From Kalmanozyma brasiliensis GHG001 (lineage: Eukaryota; Basidiomycota; Ustilaginomycetes; Ustilaginales): a stretch of 64,000 nucleotides of DNA. The translations under genes were made by a program, and so were the position numbers. The stretch spans positions 1-64,000 of the forward strand of contig NW_015961963.1 of the NCBI RefSeq assembly GCF_000497045.1. Direction: 5' to 3'. The notes beneath the pieces are model-generated. The model searched no databases, was not told the origin of the DNA, and was given only the letters and a program-made list of their open reading frames with translations. This document shows, one piece after another, positions 1-9,685 of this stretch. Each line of letters starts with the position of its first letter. Within the stretch, counting starts at the first letter, position 1.

Positions 1-86
1 TAACCCTAACCCTAACCCTAACCCTAACCCTAACCCTAACCCTAACCCTAACCCTAACCCTAACCCTAACCCTAACCCTAACCCTA
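1..86. repeat. Telomere repeat array (CCCTAA)n
   Basis: Fourteen perfect TAACCC units run from base 1 to 84, followed by TA and then unique sequence. On the plus strand the C-rich strand reads inward, so this is the left chromosome end with TTAGGG repeats pointing outward. The array is probably cut short by the assembly, since native fungal telomeres usually carry more copies. Confidence 0.98.
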
Positions 87-428
87 GCCAAAACCTCCCT
101 AGTCTGGCTACTACATTTTTTGGTGGGTATCAATGCATCCATCACCACAACATACCAGCTCTTAAAAATAATCTCGAAAATTGCCCTTTTTCCGCAAAGC
201 TGGCAGCAAGCCGGCGTCCGGTGTTCTTTTTCCACGTGGTTTGCAATCCGGCTGTGACGGCGTTGGGCATGTGCAGTGAGCTAAGCTCGATCTGTGTCGG
301 CGTACCTTCGTAAATACACGAGGGAGCTCCACGATCCATTGCATAGCCGTCATGCGACTCCCTGTTCGCAGCAACGTCCTGCCTCTGCGTCTCTCGACCA
401 CCATGCTCCATCAGACCAGATCGACAAG
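87..428. other. Short subtelomeric spacer and 5' region of the NDH-2 gene
   Basis: About 340 bp of unique sequence lies between the telomere repeat and the first ATG of the NADH dehydrogenase gene. No RecQ-helicase-like gene, degenerate telomere repeat or tandem subtelomeric repeat is visible. From 294 the gene's reading frame is open upstream of the ATG, starting with GTG; an in-frame TAA lies at 282-284. Confidence 0.7.
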
Positions 429-1709
429 ATGAACACGGCCGCCTTTGGAACAGACAGCGACTCGCTGATCCATCTCGTCATCGTCGGTAGCGGATGGGCA
501 GGGTACACGCTCTCGGCAGAGCTCGACTATTCCAAGTACAAGGTCACCGTCATCTCGCCAGACCCCATCACCACCTATACGCCTCTGCTCGCTAGCGCTC
601 TGTGCGGACTGTTCGGCTTCAAAGTCGCCGAAGAGCCCGTTCGACGAAGATCTCGACCCGTCTCGCTGTACCAGGCTGTGGTGGACAGTGTCGATTTCGG
701 TTCGAAGACGGTACACTGCACGTCGAAGATCAACTCGTTCGAGCCAGAGCGCATCGAGGTGTCGTACGACCAGATTGTGTTGTGTCAAGGCTGCAAGGGC
801 AACGACTTTGGCATCCCCGGCGTCGGCGAGCACTCGTTCGCAGTGCGCAACACTAAAGATGCATCAGCGCTTCGAAACAAAATCAGCGACATACTCGAAA
901 AGGCCAACCTGCCGACCACCACACCGGAGCGACGACGAGAGCTGCTTCATTTCGCCATCGTAGGCGGCGGCCCAACAGGCGTTGAGCTCGCCGCTGAATT
1001 GTTCGACACCATGCACCAGGATATCGCCAAGATGTTCCCGCACCTCGAGGAGTACTTCAACATCGCGATCTACGACGTCGCGAGCAACATTCTCAGCAAC
1101 TTCGAGGAGGATCTGTCGACCTATGCACTCGAATCCTTCCGCAGGAGAGGCGTCAAGGTCCATACGAGCACGCATATTACCGAGGTGCGCGATGGCAGCA
1201 TGACCACGAAGGAGAAGGGCGAGATCAAGTTTGGCATCCTGATCTGGGCGACGGGCAATGCCAACGTGCCGCTGACGGAGAAGCTCAACTGCCGCAAGTC
1301 GAAAGAAGGTCTTGTCCGCCTACTGACCGACGACCAGCTGCGACTTCACTACACCAATGGTCGCATCATCAGAGACGCTTTTGCTATCGGAGACGCTGCC
1401 GACATTGAATCTCTCTCATTACCCACCACCGCCGAAGTCGCCGTCCAAAAGGCCAAATGGCTCGCCAAGAACCTCTCGGCCAATGGCGAGGGGACGCCGT
1501 TCAAGTTCCACGAGAAGCGCATGGTCGCATACTTGGGTGCTAGCGCCGGTGTATGGCAGAACGACAAGGTCAAGCTGAGGGGCAGGCTCGCATGGTTGAG
1601 TTGGCGATCAACCAGCTTGAGCTGGACGCACGACTGGAGGAAGAAGATCTTGATCCTGGTCAACTGGACGCTCAACTACTTCTATGGAAAGGAGATCGCG
1701 CGCATTTGA
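429..1709 (+). CDS. Type II (alternative) NADH dehydrogenase, NDH-2 family
   Basis: A 426-residue FAD-dependent pyridine nucleotide oxidoreductase without introns. An N-terminal GSGWAGY motif (about residues 16-22) starts the FAD-binding Rossmann fold. A second dinucleotide fold begins at VGGGPTGVE (about 179-187) for NADH. ATGNANVP and AIGDAAD match the conserved ATG and second FAD motifs. The C-terminal segment with WTLNYFYGKEIARI resembles the membrane-associated tail of NDH-2 enzymes. The family passes electrons from NADH to ubiquinone in mitochondria without pumping protons. There is no EF-hand insertion. The start is the first ATG in frame; it leaves no mitochondrial presequence, although 45 Arg/His-rich codons are open upstream from a GTG at 294. 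It is the gene next to the telomere. Internal or external orientation cannot be told. Confidence 0.85.
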   Translation: MNTAAFGTDSDSLIHLVIVGSGWAGYTLSAELDYSKYKVTVISPDPITTYTPLLASALCGLFGFKVAEEPVRRRSRPVSLYQAVVDSVDFGSKTVHCTSKINSFEPERIEVSYDQIVLCQGCKGNDFGIPGVGEHSFAVRNTKDASALRNKISDILEKANLPTTTPERRRELLHFAIVGGGPTGVELAAELFDTMHQDIAKMFPHLEEYFNIAIYDVASNILSNFEEDLSTYALESFRRRGVKVHTSTHITEVRDGSMTTKEKGEIKFGILIWATGNANVPLTEKLNCRKSKEGLVRLLTDDQLRLHYTNGRIIRDAFAIGDAADIESLSLPTTAEVAVQKAKWLAKNLSANGEGTPFKFHEKRMVAYLGASAGVWQNDKVKLRGRLAWLSWRSTSLSWTHDWRKKILILVNWTLNYFYGKEIARI

Positions 1710-1920
1710 ATAATAGAATCTTTTCTGCTAGCCTTTGTCGCTGCTCGTGAGATCAGGCTGGCCGCAGTGTCGTGCGCGAGCAAAGACAGCATCTCGACAA
1801 ACGAAGCGGACTGCGGTCAAATCTCAGCGATGCGCTTCAAGTCAGAGCTCAGTCTGTCGGCTCAGAGCCCCACTCGAACAGATTTGTTAGACACTGTATG
1901 CTTTCATTTCTGACGAGCCT
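1710..1920. other. Convergent 3' spacer
   Basis: About 210 bp separate the stops of the convergent NDH-2 (+) and aminopeptidase (-) genes. Nothing beyond 3' untranslated sequence is evident. Confidence 0.5.
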
Positions 1921-3553
1921 CTAGATGAGCGCCAGATCACCACCGCACCTGTGCGTGCTGTGGTCCACCTTCTTGGCCGCGAGCGCCCTCTTCTCGGGCC
2001 TGCTCAAGCCCCTCTTGCCCAAGCTGTCGAAGCTGGTGGCATAAGTAGCTACGGCATGAGCGATGGCCTTGGCGTTGACCTCGAACGCCTCCATGGCCAG
2101 GTTGTCCACCGTGTCGCCGACCTGGTGGTAGTTGGGGTCATAGGCGATGCCGGCGGTGCCGCCGAACATCCTCGCCTCCTCCTCGGTCTTAAGCTGCTCG
2201 GCACCGGTGTCGAGACCACCGGCAGCAATACCGGCGTCGAGGAACGGCCCGTAGTCGGACCTGCCGTCGAAGGGACCCTCGACGAGTGGCTTCTTGGCGA
2301 CGTCCCTGAAGTAGTCGACGAACATCTTCTCGGCCTCGGCCGAGCCAGCCGGGCCAGGGTCGTTGAATGTGGATCCATCACCGTCGTGCACGCTGAAGAC
2401 GTAGTTGGGCGAGGCGATCATGTCGAAATTGAGGTAGAGGCGGATCTGGTCCTTCTGCGCCTGGCTGAGCTGCTCGACGTAGTGCTCGGCACCGAGGAGG
2501 CCGAACTCCTCGGCGGACCACCAGGCGAAGCGGACGGCGTTGGGAGTCGAGTACTTGGAGAGCTCCTTGGCGAGGGTGAGCAGCGCGACCGAGCCCGAAC
2601 CGTTGTCGTTGATGCCTGGCCCAGCGACGACACTGTCCGAGTGCGCACCGACCATGATGACCTGCTCCTTGTTGCCGCCCTTGGTCTCGGCGATGACGTT
2701 GTGCGTCAGACGGTCCTCGACGACGCCTTCAGCGGTGAGGTCCGCAGTGACACGCTCGCCGGATGCGAGGCGAGTGGCGAGGGCAGTACCGATGTCTTGA
2801 GTGACACCGACGACGGGGACGAAAGGTCCCTCTGGAGAAGGTCCCTTGCTGCCGAGCGTACCGGCAACATCGCCGTCAGCGTTGTTGTAGATGATGACAG
2901 CCGCAGCCTTAGCGGTGCCGGCGCGGCCCACCTTGGTGGCGAAGGGACAGGTGCCTCGCTTGACGAGCGCAATCTTGCCCTCGACGCTGGCAGGGTAGTC
3001 AGCCTGGTCACAACCGACGTTGGCCACATTGACGATCTCGACGTCCTCGAACGCGCCGTTCGGCGAGTAGGTGAAGGTAGCGGCCTTGGTAGGCTGGTTG
3101 TCGATGGCGAGCTCAGCCGAATGCTGGGCGTAGGTGGCGGTGAAGGGCTGGAGGTAGACGTCGTAGTAGTCCTTGCGACCGCCCTTGGTGAGCTCATCTC
3201 GGATGTACTCGACGGTGGCCTTGTGGCCTGGCGAGCCGAAGACACGGTTGCGCTCCGAGGAGGCATAGGCGAGCGACTGGAGCTTGCGTGCGCCCGAGAG
3301 GAGGTCGTGACGCTTGATGTCGTCTCGGAGTCGTTTCTGTGTTTAGGTGAGGGCATACAGCGAGTTGCGTGTCAGTCGATCCGGTCATGAGCTTGGTGCG
3401 AAGCTGCTTTCTGGATGTTTGTGGCAAGACGAGATCAAGATGACTTACAGATTCGACAGGTCGAAGCTTGCCTGGGCGAGCATATGCTTCCTGGCTGGTG
3501 CTGAGCAGCGCGAGGGCCACAGTGGCGAGAGGAAGGAGAGTCGGCGTCAACAT
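1921..3553 (-). CDS. Secreted/vacuolar M28 aminopeptidase with PA domain (aminopeptidase Y-like)
   Basis: Two exons: 3553-3449 and 3336-1921, with a 112-nt intron (GTAAGT donor, CAG acceptor) that joins ...PVES to KRLRDD in frame. The 506-residue product starts with a hydrophobic signal peptide (MLTPTLLPLATVALALLS). A protease-associated (PA) domain around residues 130-220 includes ALVKRGTCPFATK. The M28 zinc peptidase domain follows, with metal ligands visible in GAHSDSV, GINDNGSG, SAEEFG, NFDMIAS and DPNYHQVGDT. That is the full H-D-E-D-H set, so the enzyme should be active. The family removes N-terminal residues from peptides in the vacuole or outside the cell. Length matches yeast aminopeptidase Y. 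The C-terminus ends in a basic/Lys-rich stretch after the catalytic domain. Confidence 0.93.
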
Positions 3554-4807
3554 CCTTGTGAAGATCTAGGGGTGGAAGGAGATCGTCTAGGGATAGGTAG
3601 GGGATGCGTTCCGGTCATCACGAATGAAGAAGCTCGACTTTATATGCATGCTCGTCCTCGTCTACGTCTGAACGCTTGCATGGAGCTCACCGCGCTACAG
3701 CACACCTTCTGAGTCTCCATCGAGAGCTTCAGTGCCTTGCTCGGTCTAAGCAATGCTCGAGCTTGTACACCAGCAAGTTCATGGTCTCGATAGGAGCGGA
3801 CGGAAGAAGGTCTGCCGATGCAAATTGGTCAAACTCGGTTGCAGACACTCGTAGCCTCAAGCTTCCATGATCGCAGGCTCGTCCAGCGCCAAAGCAGCGG
3901 CGCGACGTCAGCTAGTGCGGCCTCGGACAGCACGGCGTTACCGCTGGCATTGCAGCCGCCTCGTACCGGCAAACACGCCGTGCATACAAGATCAAAGGCA
4001 GGCAGATAAGGCAGTTCAGCAACGCTATCTCGACGAACAGCGATTGGTCCAGAGAACATCAGAGCAAGGGTCCAAGTTGTCAAGAAGGACAGACGAAAAC
4101 GCCAAGAAATGGATGCAGACTACGGAGCGAGGCGTTCCATAGCGCCTGGCTTGCTCCCACACACGACATCGCTCGTTGGCGCCCCCCACGCGAGCCGGCG
4201 TGCTGCAGCCATGAATAGAGGGGGAAAGCAGCGCTAAAAGGAGCAGCTGTGGACGCGGAGGTCTTGGCGCTGCACGTCGAGCATAGCCGATCTACGGTCA
4301 GACGAGCTATCGCTGGAAGTGACCTCGCTTCGAGATATCAGCCTTTTCCCTTCGAGATCCACGATCTGCACCATTCCGATCTTCCGCTCGCGATCAAGCA
4401 ACTCAAACGACATCGGCGGGCTCTTCAGCGCCGAGTGGCAACAAGTTATGCTGCGATTCAGTCTGTGCAGGAGCAAAGACAAAGCAGACTAGCTTAGAAT
4501 TCTGAGAGAGGACGATGGGCGCAAAAAGTGATGCGAAGACAAGAGCAACTGACATCGAAAGGCAAGTCAGAGCAACGACTGAGTGGCGAGTGATGTCGGA
4601 AGGGTTGCCTCCGAGAAAGGGCTGGGACTCGGGCTGCTGATGCTAAGGCGTCGGCGTCAGGCTGCGTTGTGAGCGGTTCGAGATGTTCCGGGTCGCTCGC
4701 TACCGGATCGTGGTCAAAGAGAAAGCCCTCTTTTTGTAAACGAGGTTCTTGGCAAAGTGGAAGAATTCTTCGGCTCGGCAGTGACGGATCGACATCGGGG
4801 ATGTCCA
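3554..4807. other. Intergenic, no supported gene
   Basis: About 1.25 kb upstream of the aminopeptidase gene. Only short overlapping open frames occur, none with a recognisable domain, signal peptide or convincing splice sites. It probably contains the aminopeptidase promoter. Confidence 0.5.
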
Positions 4808-5110
4808 TTACTTAGATCGGACCTCCCTGCCCTTCTTCTGAAGAGCGCTGGCAAGGGTGTAGTAGTCCGTGAGCTGTCCGCTTTCGGTCAGGGCCTTGAC
4901 GACCTCTCGGTACTCGGGAATGGTCATGGCCTGGTTGACGAGGATAGCTTTGAGAGCGTCGTCTTCGATGGCTCGACCGTGCGTGGCGTGCTTGTACTCG
5001 AGCGAGAGGGACTGAAGCCGATCGACGAAGTCGTTGATGTCTTTGTTCGCAATCATCAGCTGCGAGACGCGGACGAAGAGAAGGCATGAGGCAGGCGTTT
5101 CAGCAGGCAT
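4808..5110 (-). CDS. Small helical protein of unknown function
   Basis: A 100-residue open frame from ATG to TAA. The product is rich in alternating hydrophobic and charged residues and looks alpha-helical (LMIANKDINDFVDRLQSLSLEY... and ...YREVVKALTESGQLTDYYTL). It ends in a Lys/Arg-rich tail (LQKKGREVRSK). It has no signal peptide or membrane segment. Immediately before the ATG the minus strand reads ...CTTACACAGA, which resembles a 3' splice site, so a 5' untranslated intron or a further upstream exon is possible. I do not recognise the family. The amino-acid composition is more protein-like than that of the overlapping frames, which is the main reason for calling it. Confidence 0.5.
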   Translation of the reverse strand: MPAETPASCLLFVRVSQLMIANKDINDFVDRLQSLSLEYKHATHGRAIEDDALKAILVNQAMTIPEYREVVKALTESGQLTDYYTLASALQKKGREVRSK

Positions 5111-5368
5111 TCTGTGTAAGTGCAGTGTTGCGTTTGGTGTCTGAGACAGAAGTGTTGATATCGTGATGTTGGCAAGTTGGACGTTGCTGATGAGAAGCGA
5201 AGTGGGTGCTCAGCCTGCCTTAAGAAGCTTGATCGGCGGCACCACCAAGCGCTCATGAGGTCGGTCGAGGCAATAACGACGGTGGGACGCCACGTCACAC
5301 TGTGGATCGATGAGATGTGGTGGGAACCTCCTTCGAGATATCAACGTTGCAACTGAATATTACTACAA

Positions 5369-6498
5369 CTACAGTCTTGACGGCGAAGACACTCTTGTCG
5401 TCGTTCCGTTCTTGTTGAAGCGCTCACCGTACCAGCCGCAGATGTAGTCAACAACAGGCTGGGTGCGGCCGCGATACATGTGATCCGCTCCTTCCACCAG
5501 CTGCAAGCGATGCGATCCGGGCCTGCGCTGCTTATCGGACTCGAGAGCGCCAAAGTAGCTGTGTGCATCCTCCTCGTGTACGATCTGATCCGCTGTTCCG
5601 TGAAGTACGAGCCTGATAGCAACGATACGGGTCGGCACGATTCGATGTCAGCCCCCCGTGCGTCAGTACTCAGGATGGGAGAAGGGCGAGCAACTTACAC
5701 GTCGGTCTTGGTGTTGAGTTGGGCAATTAGCGGGGCCGGGGTTTTGAACTCGGACATCTGCTGCAGATCGTGTGGCCAAACAACGTACTCTCGTTTCTGA
5801 CCTGCGCTCGTGATCTGCCACCTGTAGAAACCGTCCTTGTCGAAACCCTGTTGGAATCTGCCGTAGGTCTGGAGCACCTTTTCCATGTGATATCGCCCGG
5901 ATACGACTATGAGATTGGGCACGTATGCTGCTTCGCCGAGATCGCTCTTGAGCTCATCTGTTGACCTGGCAAGATACATCCATGAGATCATGGACCCTCT
6001 TGAATGCCCCACGATGAGATCCACAGTGTAGCCGTGCTGGTGATGCAGGTGGTTGATAACGCTCGAGAGGTCCTTGACGTCGTTGCTGAGATCGCCCATG
6101 GTCCAGTCGCCCTTGGAGTCACCATTGCCGCGGAAGTCGAAGCGATACGAGTCTATTGGTAGCGCCTGTGCTAGCGCTCGGTGGTAGCATTGGTTCTTGT
6201 GCGCGAGAAGACCGTGGAGGATCAAGGCGATGCGTTTAGGTGCGTTGCTTGAAGACGAAGGTTTGCGATGCAGAACGCCGACGAGGTCGACACCTGCCTG
6301 AGGTGAGGGTATGCGCAGCTCTGTCTCGGCATTGTCGGTCATTGTTGCAGCTCGAGATCGGTGATGAATGTGATGACGAGCAGGTAGTAGGCGTGAGGAT
6401 CGACTGGAAGCGAAGGCGAAGCGTGTTGCACACGGCAAACGTCGCATCCGGCAATACTCGAATAGCCGGCGGAGCGGTTTTGGAAATTCAATCCGCAT
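5369..6498 (-). CDS. Alpha/beta hydrolase (serine aminopeptidase S33-like) with presequence and SRL tail
   Basis: Two exons: 6498-5699 and 5612-5369. The 85-nt intron has a GTAAGT donor and a CAG acceptor and restores the strand DVLVLHGTADQIV. The fold is clear: oxyanion region LILHGLLAHKNQ, nucleophile elbow VGHSRGSM, Asp in HGTADQIV and His in EGADHMY, so the catalytic triad is complete. Substrate unknown. Three in-frame ATGs are possible, at 6498, 6447 and 6342. Between 6447 and 6342 the code gives an Arg/Ser/Ala-rich, acid-free segment like a mitochondrial presequence. The ATG at 6342 (MTDNAETEL) would give the bare cytosolic enzyme. The C-terminus is SPSRL, and SRL is a known variant of the peroxisomal PTS1 signal. 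The longest start is reported. Confidence 0.85.
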
Positions 6499-6639
6499 CA
6501 AAATATGGAAAATGGCGACTCAAAAATGTGCGCAAGAAAATCTGACGAAAAAGAGTCGCCGTGTTGTGCATCACATGCTCACAACACTGTCCAACAGGCC
6601 GGCTGGCATTCGATGATGATCCCGTGACATTGCGTTTGA

Positions 6640-7689
6640 CTACAGAGGAGGACGGATGACGACAAAAGCAGCGTCGCCCTGAGTCTTGAAGTGGACTGCA
6701 CCATCAGCATGGCGTACCAAGGTGGTGCTGCCCGACTTGAGCTCGGTGGCCTTGCTCGAACCACCACCAACCTTGATCTCGACGCTACCCTTGAGAACGA
6801 CAATCACCTGGAAGCTCGCGTCCACCTCGGCATCCTGCTCGAATCGGTCCATCCTGAAGTACTCCAGCGCCGACTGAGCCAGCAGGTTGCTCGACTTCCT
6901 GCCTTGCGCGCGCACTACCAGCAACGAGAGCTGCTCCTCGGTCAGGGTGGAAACGTCGACGGCAGTCATGGCCTTTTCAAAACCCAGCCCGAGGTGACCA
7001 TCCTTCTTGCCGTCCAGCTTGAAGTCGCGCCACTCGAGCAGGATCGACATGTCTTCCGGCTCCTGCACCTCGACGAGCAGGATCCCTTCGCCGATCGCGT
7101 GCAGCAGTCCAGGTGGGACGTAGACCGTGTCACCCTCCTGAACCTCGACTCGGTGCATCATGGCAAGCATGGTCTCGATCTCCTGAGCGTCGACCATCTT
7201 CAACATCTCTGCCTCCGAAACGCCCTCCTTGAGACCCAGGTAGACCTCACCAGGGGTGAGGATGTGCCACGCCTCTGCTTTGCCGTGGTTTCGGTTGACG
7301 TGCAGTTTCGCCCAGTCAACGTGAGGGTGAGCGTGGATCGGCAATCGCTGCCCTGCGTCCAGCAGCTTGATGAGCAGCTTGGTGTCGTTGCCGTACTTGC
7401 CGACGTGCGCAGGTCCCAGCCATGACGCCGGATCGTTCTTGATCTCATCCACGAGAAGCGTGTCGGTCTCAGAGAGACGAGTGAGGCCGAGTGTGTCGTG
7501 GCCAGCACAGCATGTCGTCGAAGCCACCCAGTCCTCGGGTTCGCGCTGGCTCTTGGATGCTTCGCCGCGGAAAGAGGCGATGCGTGGTCCGCCGAGGTAG
7601 AAGCGCTCCGGCAGTTGATGAGAAGGGAGCTGGATGGGACCTGTCAGCTTGGACGCCTGGCCCAGCACGTCATTGGATTCGCCTGGCAT
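6640..7689 (-). CDS. Mannose-6-phosphate isomerase, compact type I (ManA-like cupin)
   Basis: An intron-less gene for 349 residues. The family interconverts fructose-6-phosphate and mannose-6-phosphate and so feeds GDP-mannose for protein mannosylation and cell wall. Metal-site motifs are visible: PIHAHPHVDWAKLH (two His), KAEAWHIL (Glu) and PPGLLHAIGEGILLVEVQEPED (His in the second cupin strand). The protein is shorter than the classical eukaryotic PMI (about 430 residues), and its layout resembles bacterial ManA enzymes. The ATG at 7689 is the first true ATG in frame. The gene is divergent from the transaldolase-like gene and shares its promoter region. A second, conventional PMI may exist elsewhere in the genome; that cannot be seen here. 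Confidence 0.85.
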   Translation of the reverse strand: MPGESNDVLGQASKLTGPIQLPSHQLPERFYLGGPRIASFRGEASKSQREPEDWVASTTCCAGHDTLGLTRLSETDTLLVDEIKNDPASWLGPAHVGKYGNDTKLLIKLLDAGQRLPIHAHPHVDWAKLHVNRNHGKAEAWHILTPGEVYLGLKEGVSEAEMLKMVDAQEIETMLAMMHRVEVQEGDTVYVPPGLLHAIGEGILLVEVQEPEDMSILLEWRDFKLDGKKDGHLGLGFEKAMTAVDVSTLTEEQLSLLVVRAQGRKSSNLLAQSALEYFRMDRFEQDAEVDASFQVIVVLKGSVEIKVGGGSSKATELKSGSTTLVRHADGAVHFKTQGDAAFVVIRPPL

Positions 7690-8351
7690 GGTTGGCAGAT
7701 GTGCGTGTCGTCGTAGGAGGAACAAGTCGTGGTGGTGCTACGGCAAGGTGGAAGGGATGAGCGTTCATATATCAGACGACATCACCCACCTGGTCCGCCC
7801 AGGCCGAGCACATGAATCAATGCTCGATGCTGTGGACGCAACCCGGGGCGGAAGGAGCTACAACAATGGAGGCTCGGGCAAATTTCGGTAGCCTGGACCC
7901 TGCCTTGCAACGGGCCAGTGAGGTCGAAGCTTCGCACTCCCGCCACGGGCTAGCAATATGTTTGTCTGTCGCTGCGTGTCGTTTAGAGGGACAAAGTTGA
8001 CCGGCGAGTCCTTTCTTTCGCTTTTTGCAGCAGCAGACGCGCACATCGGTGGCCGGCAATTCAATTTCACCGAGGGCCCCGCGTTTGCCGGTCGGGCCCA
8101 ATTTCACCGAGAGCGCTCCAGAGGCTGTTTCCTCCCTTGTCCTCCTTGGCTTGCCTTCCAGCGTGCCTACGTCTCATTGTCCCACCCGGTTACACACATT
8201 CTTGGACCGAGTAGCTCGCCTGCCAACTCGACCTCGGACCCTATTGTTCTCGAATCAGCGCTCCCACACGCTTTCATAAATATTCACCAGCCTCTCTCGA
8301 CTTTGTCCACGTCTTTCATCTCGAACCCACTCCTAGTCGACGACCGAAACC
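7690..8351. promoter_or_regulatory. Bidirectional promoter region between PMI and transaldolase-like genes
   Basis: 662 bp between two divergent start codons. It holds GGCAAATTTCGG at 7877-7888 (also found upstream of the FAD oxidoreductase at 11092-11103) and a direct repeat of CAATTTCACCGAG. The last 250 bp before the transaldolase ATG is pyrimidine-rich, as in strongly expressed fungal genes. No longer gene is supported inside. Confidence 0.5.
8062..8111. repeat. 13-bp direct repeat CAATTTCACCGAG in the shared promoter
   Basis: Two perfect copies lie at 8062-8074 and 8099-8111. Each is flanked by a GGGCCC-like block: GGGCCCC after the first copy and GGGCCCA leading into the second. The position between the divergent genes suggests a transcription factor site; that is inference. 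Confidence 0.6.
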
Positions 8352-9565
8352 ATGACCGCTTCCACCGTGCCCATCATTGTCAGCGCTGCTGAGCAGCTCG
8401 AGATTGACGTCGACACCCTCGATGTCGGTCTCTCGCAGCAGCTCAAGTCGCTCGGCGTCCACCCCAACGACATGACCTCGAACCAGTTCATTGTCGCCGA
8501 CGCCCTGGCTACCGAGGAGAACCAGGCCATCCTCGAGCAGGTCATCCGCGACAGCCCCGATGCCGACTGGCTCACCATCCTCGACAAAGTCGTGAGTATC
8601 CACTGCTCGGCGCAACGACTTGCATGTGCATCCGGCTGACATTATTTCATTTTGATCTTTGTTCTCGTTTTCCCTCATCGCAGAGCGTCAAGCTGTGCTC
8701 GCTCAACATTGGCAACATCTCTGGCCGCGCACTCCTCCAGGCCTCGCCCTCGCACGCCTACAATGCCGAGGGCATCGTCGCCCACGCCCTTGCCTACGAC
8801 CGCGAGTTTGCCGCCGTCGGCATCACCAAGGAGCGCTACTGCATCAAGATCCTCACCACCGGCGCTGGTATGCTCGCCTCGCAGATCCTCCAGAGCCAGC
8901 ACGGCATCCAGACGCTCGGCACTGGTCTCTTCTCGGTGCCCCAGGCGCTCGCCGCCGCCCAGGCCGGTTGCCTCTACATCTCGCCCTACTACAACGAGAT
9001 CCTCGCCCACTTCACCCCTCCCGCTGAGAGGTTGGTCTACGAGAACCCCGCGACGCAGCACCCCATGTCGCCCCGTATGGCGCACATCTACCAGGCCTAC
9101 CGCGACCTTGCTGTGGCCAACCCATCGCAGCGCGTTCCCGTCATCAAGGCTGCTTCTTTCATTGCCATGAACGAGGTCCTTGCCATGCCCGAGCTCGGTG
9201 CGCAGCAGACGACCATCCTGGCCCCCACCCTGGTCGAGATGATCTCTGGTCAAACCACCGCCCGCCCTGCCGGAAGCAAGGTCTACCGCCCCAGCAAGAC
9301 GTATGCGCTCGAGTTGCCCGAGGCGACGCTGCCGCTGCTCAAGGTCGACCCCCTCCGCGCCGACGGCGTGCCCCAGGTGTTCGACCTCAAGACCGACTAC
9401 CTTGGCAACAACGCTGCTGGCCTCGAGGCTGCCATCGCCGCCGACCCCGAGACGAGCAGGAGGATCAAGGACGCCGTCGAGGTCTTCCAGAAGGCCGAGC
9501 TGCAGGCCAAGGCGCTCATCGACGCCGCCATCCTCAAGGTCCGGGGTGTTACTGTTGCTGCTTGA
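8352..9565 (+). CDS. Transaldolase-family protein
   Basis: Two exons: 8352-8591 and 8684-9565, with a 92-nt intron (GTGAGT donor, CAG acceptor) that joins ...ILDKV to SVKLCS. The product is 373 residues. The Schiff-base lysine is expected at about residue 135 in ERYCIKILTTGAGM, followed by small-residue barrel strands (TLGTGLFSVPQALAAAQAGCLYISPYYNEI), typical of the transaldolase/fructose-6-phosphate aldolase TIM barrel. The classical fungal transaldolase sequence is not matched end to end, so this may be the transaldolase-like paralogue rather than the main pentose-phosphate enzyme. It lies head to head with the PMI gene, so both products would act on C6 sugar phosphates. Codon use is strongly biased to C-ending codons, suggesting high expression. 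Confidence 0.85.
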
Positions 9566-9685
9566 TTTTTCTCCCGCATGTCACCGTTTGGAAGAGCAAT
9601 TGCATACGATTCAAAGGATACAGTTTGAAGCGAGTGTGAAGTGAGAGTGCCTGTGTGTGCCAGCGGTGCCTGCGTGCGCGGGATG

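Noticed and set aside
294..428. GTG start for the NDH-2 gene
   Set aside because: Nuclear fungal genes rarely start at GTG, so the CDS is placed at the ATG at 429 and the extension kept only as a finding.
1951..3390. 479-codon plus-strand open frame
   Set aside because: It is antisense to the M28 aminopeptidase gene. GC-rich codon bias leaves the opposite strand open; the translation has no domain.
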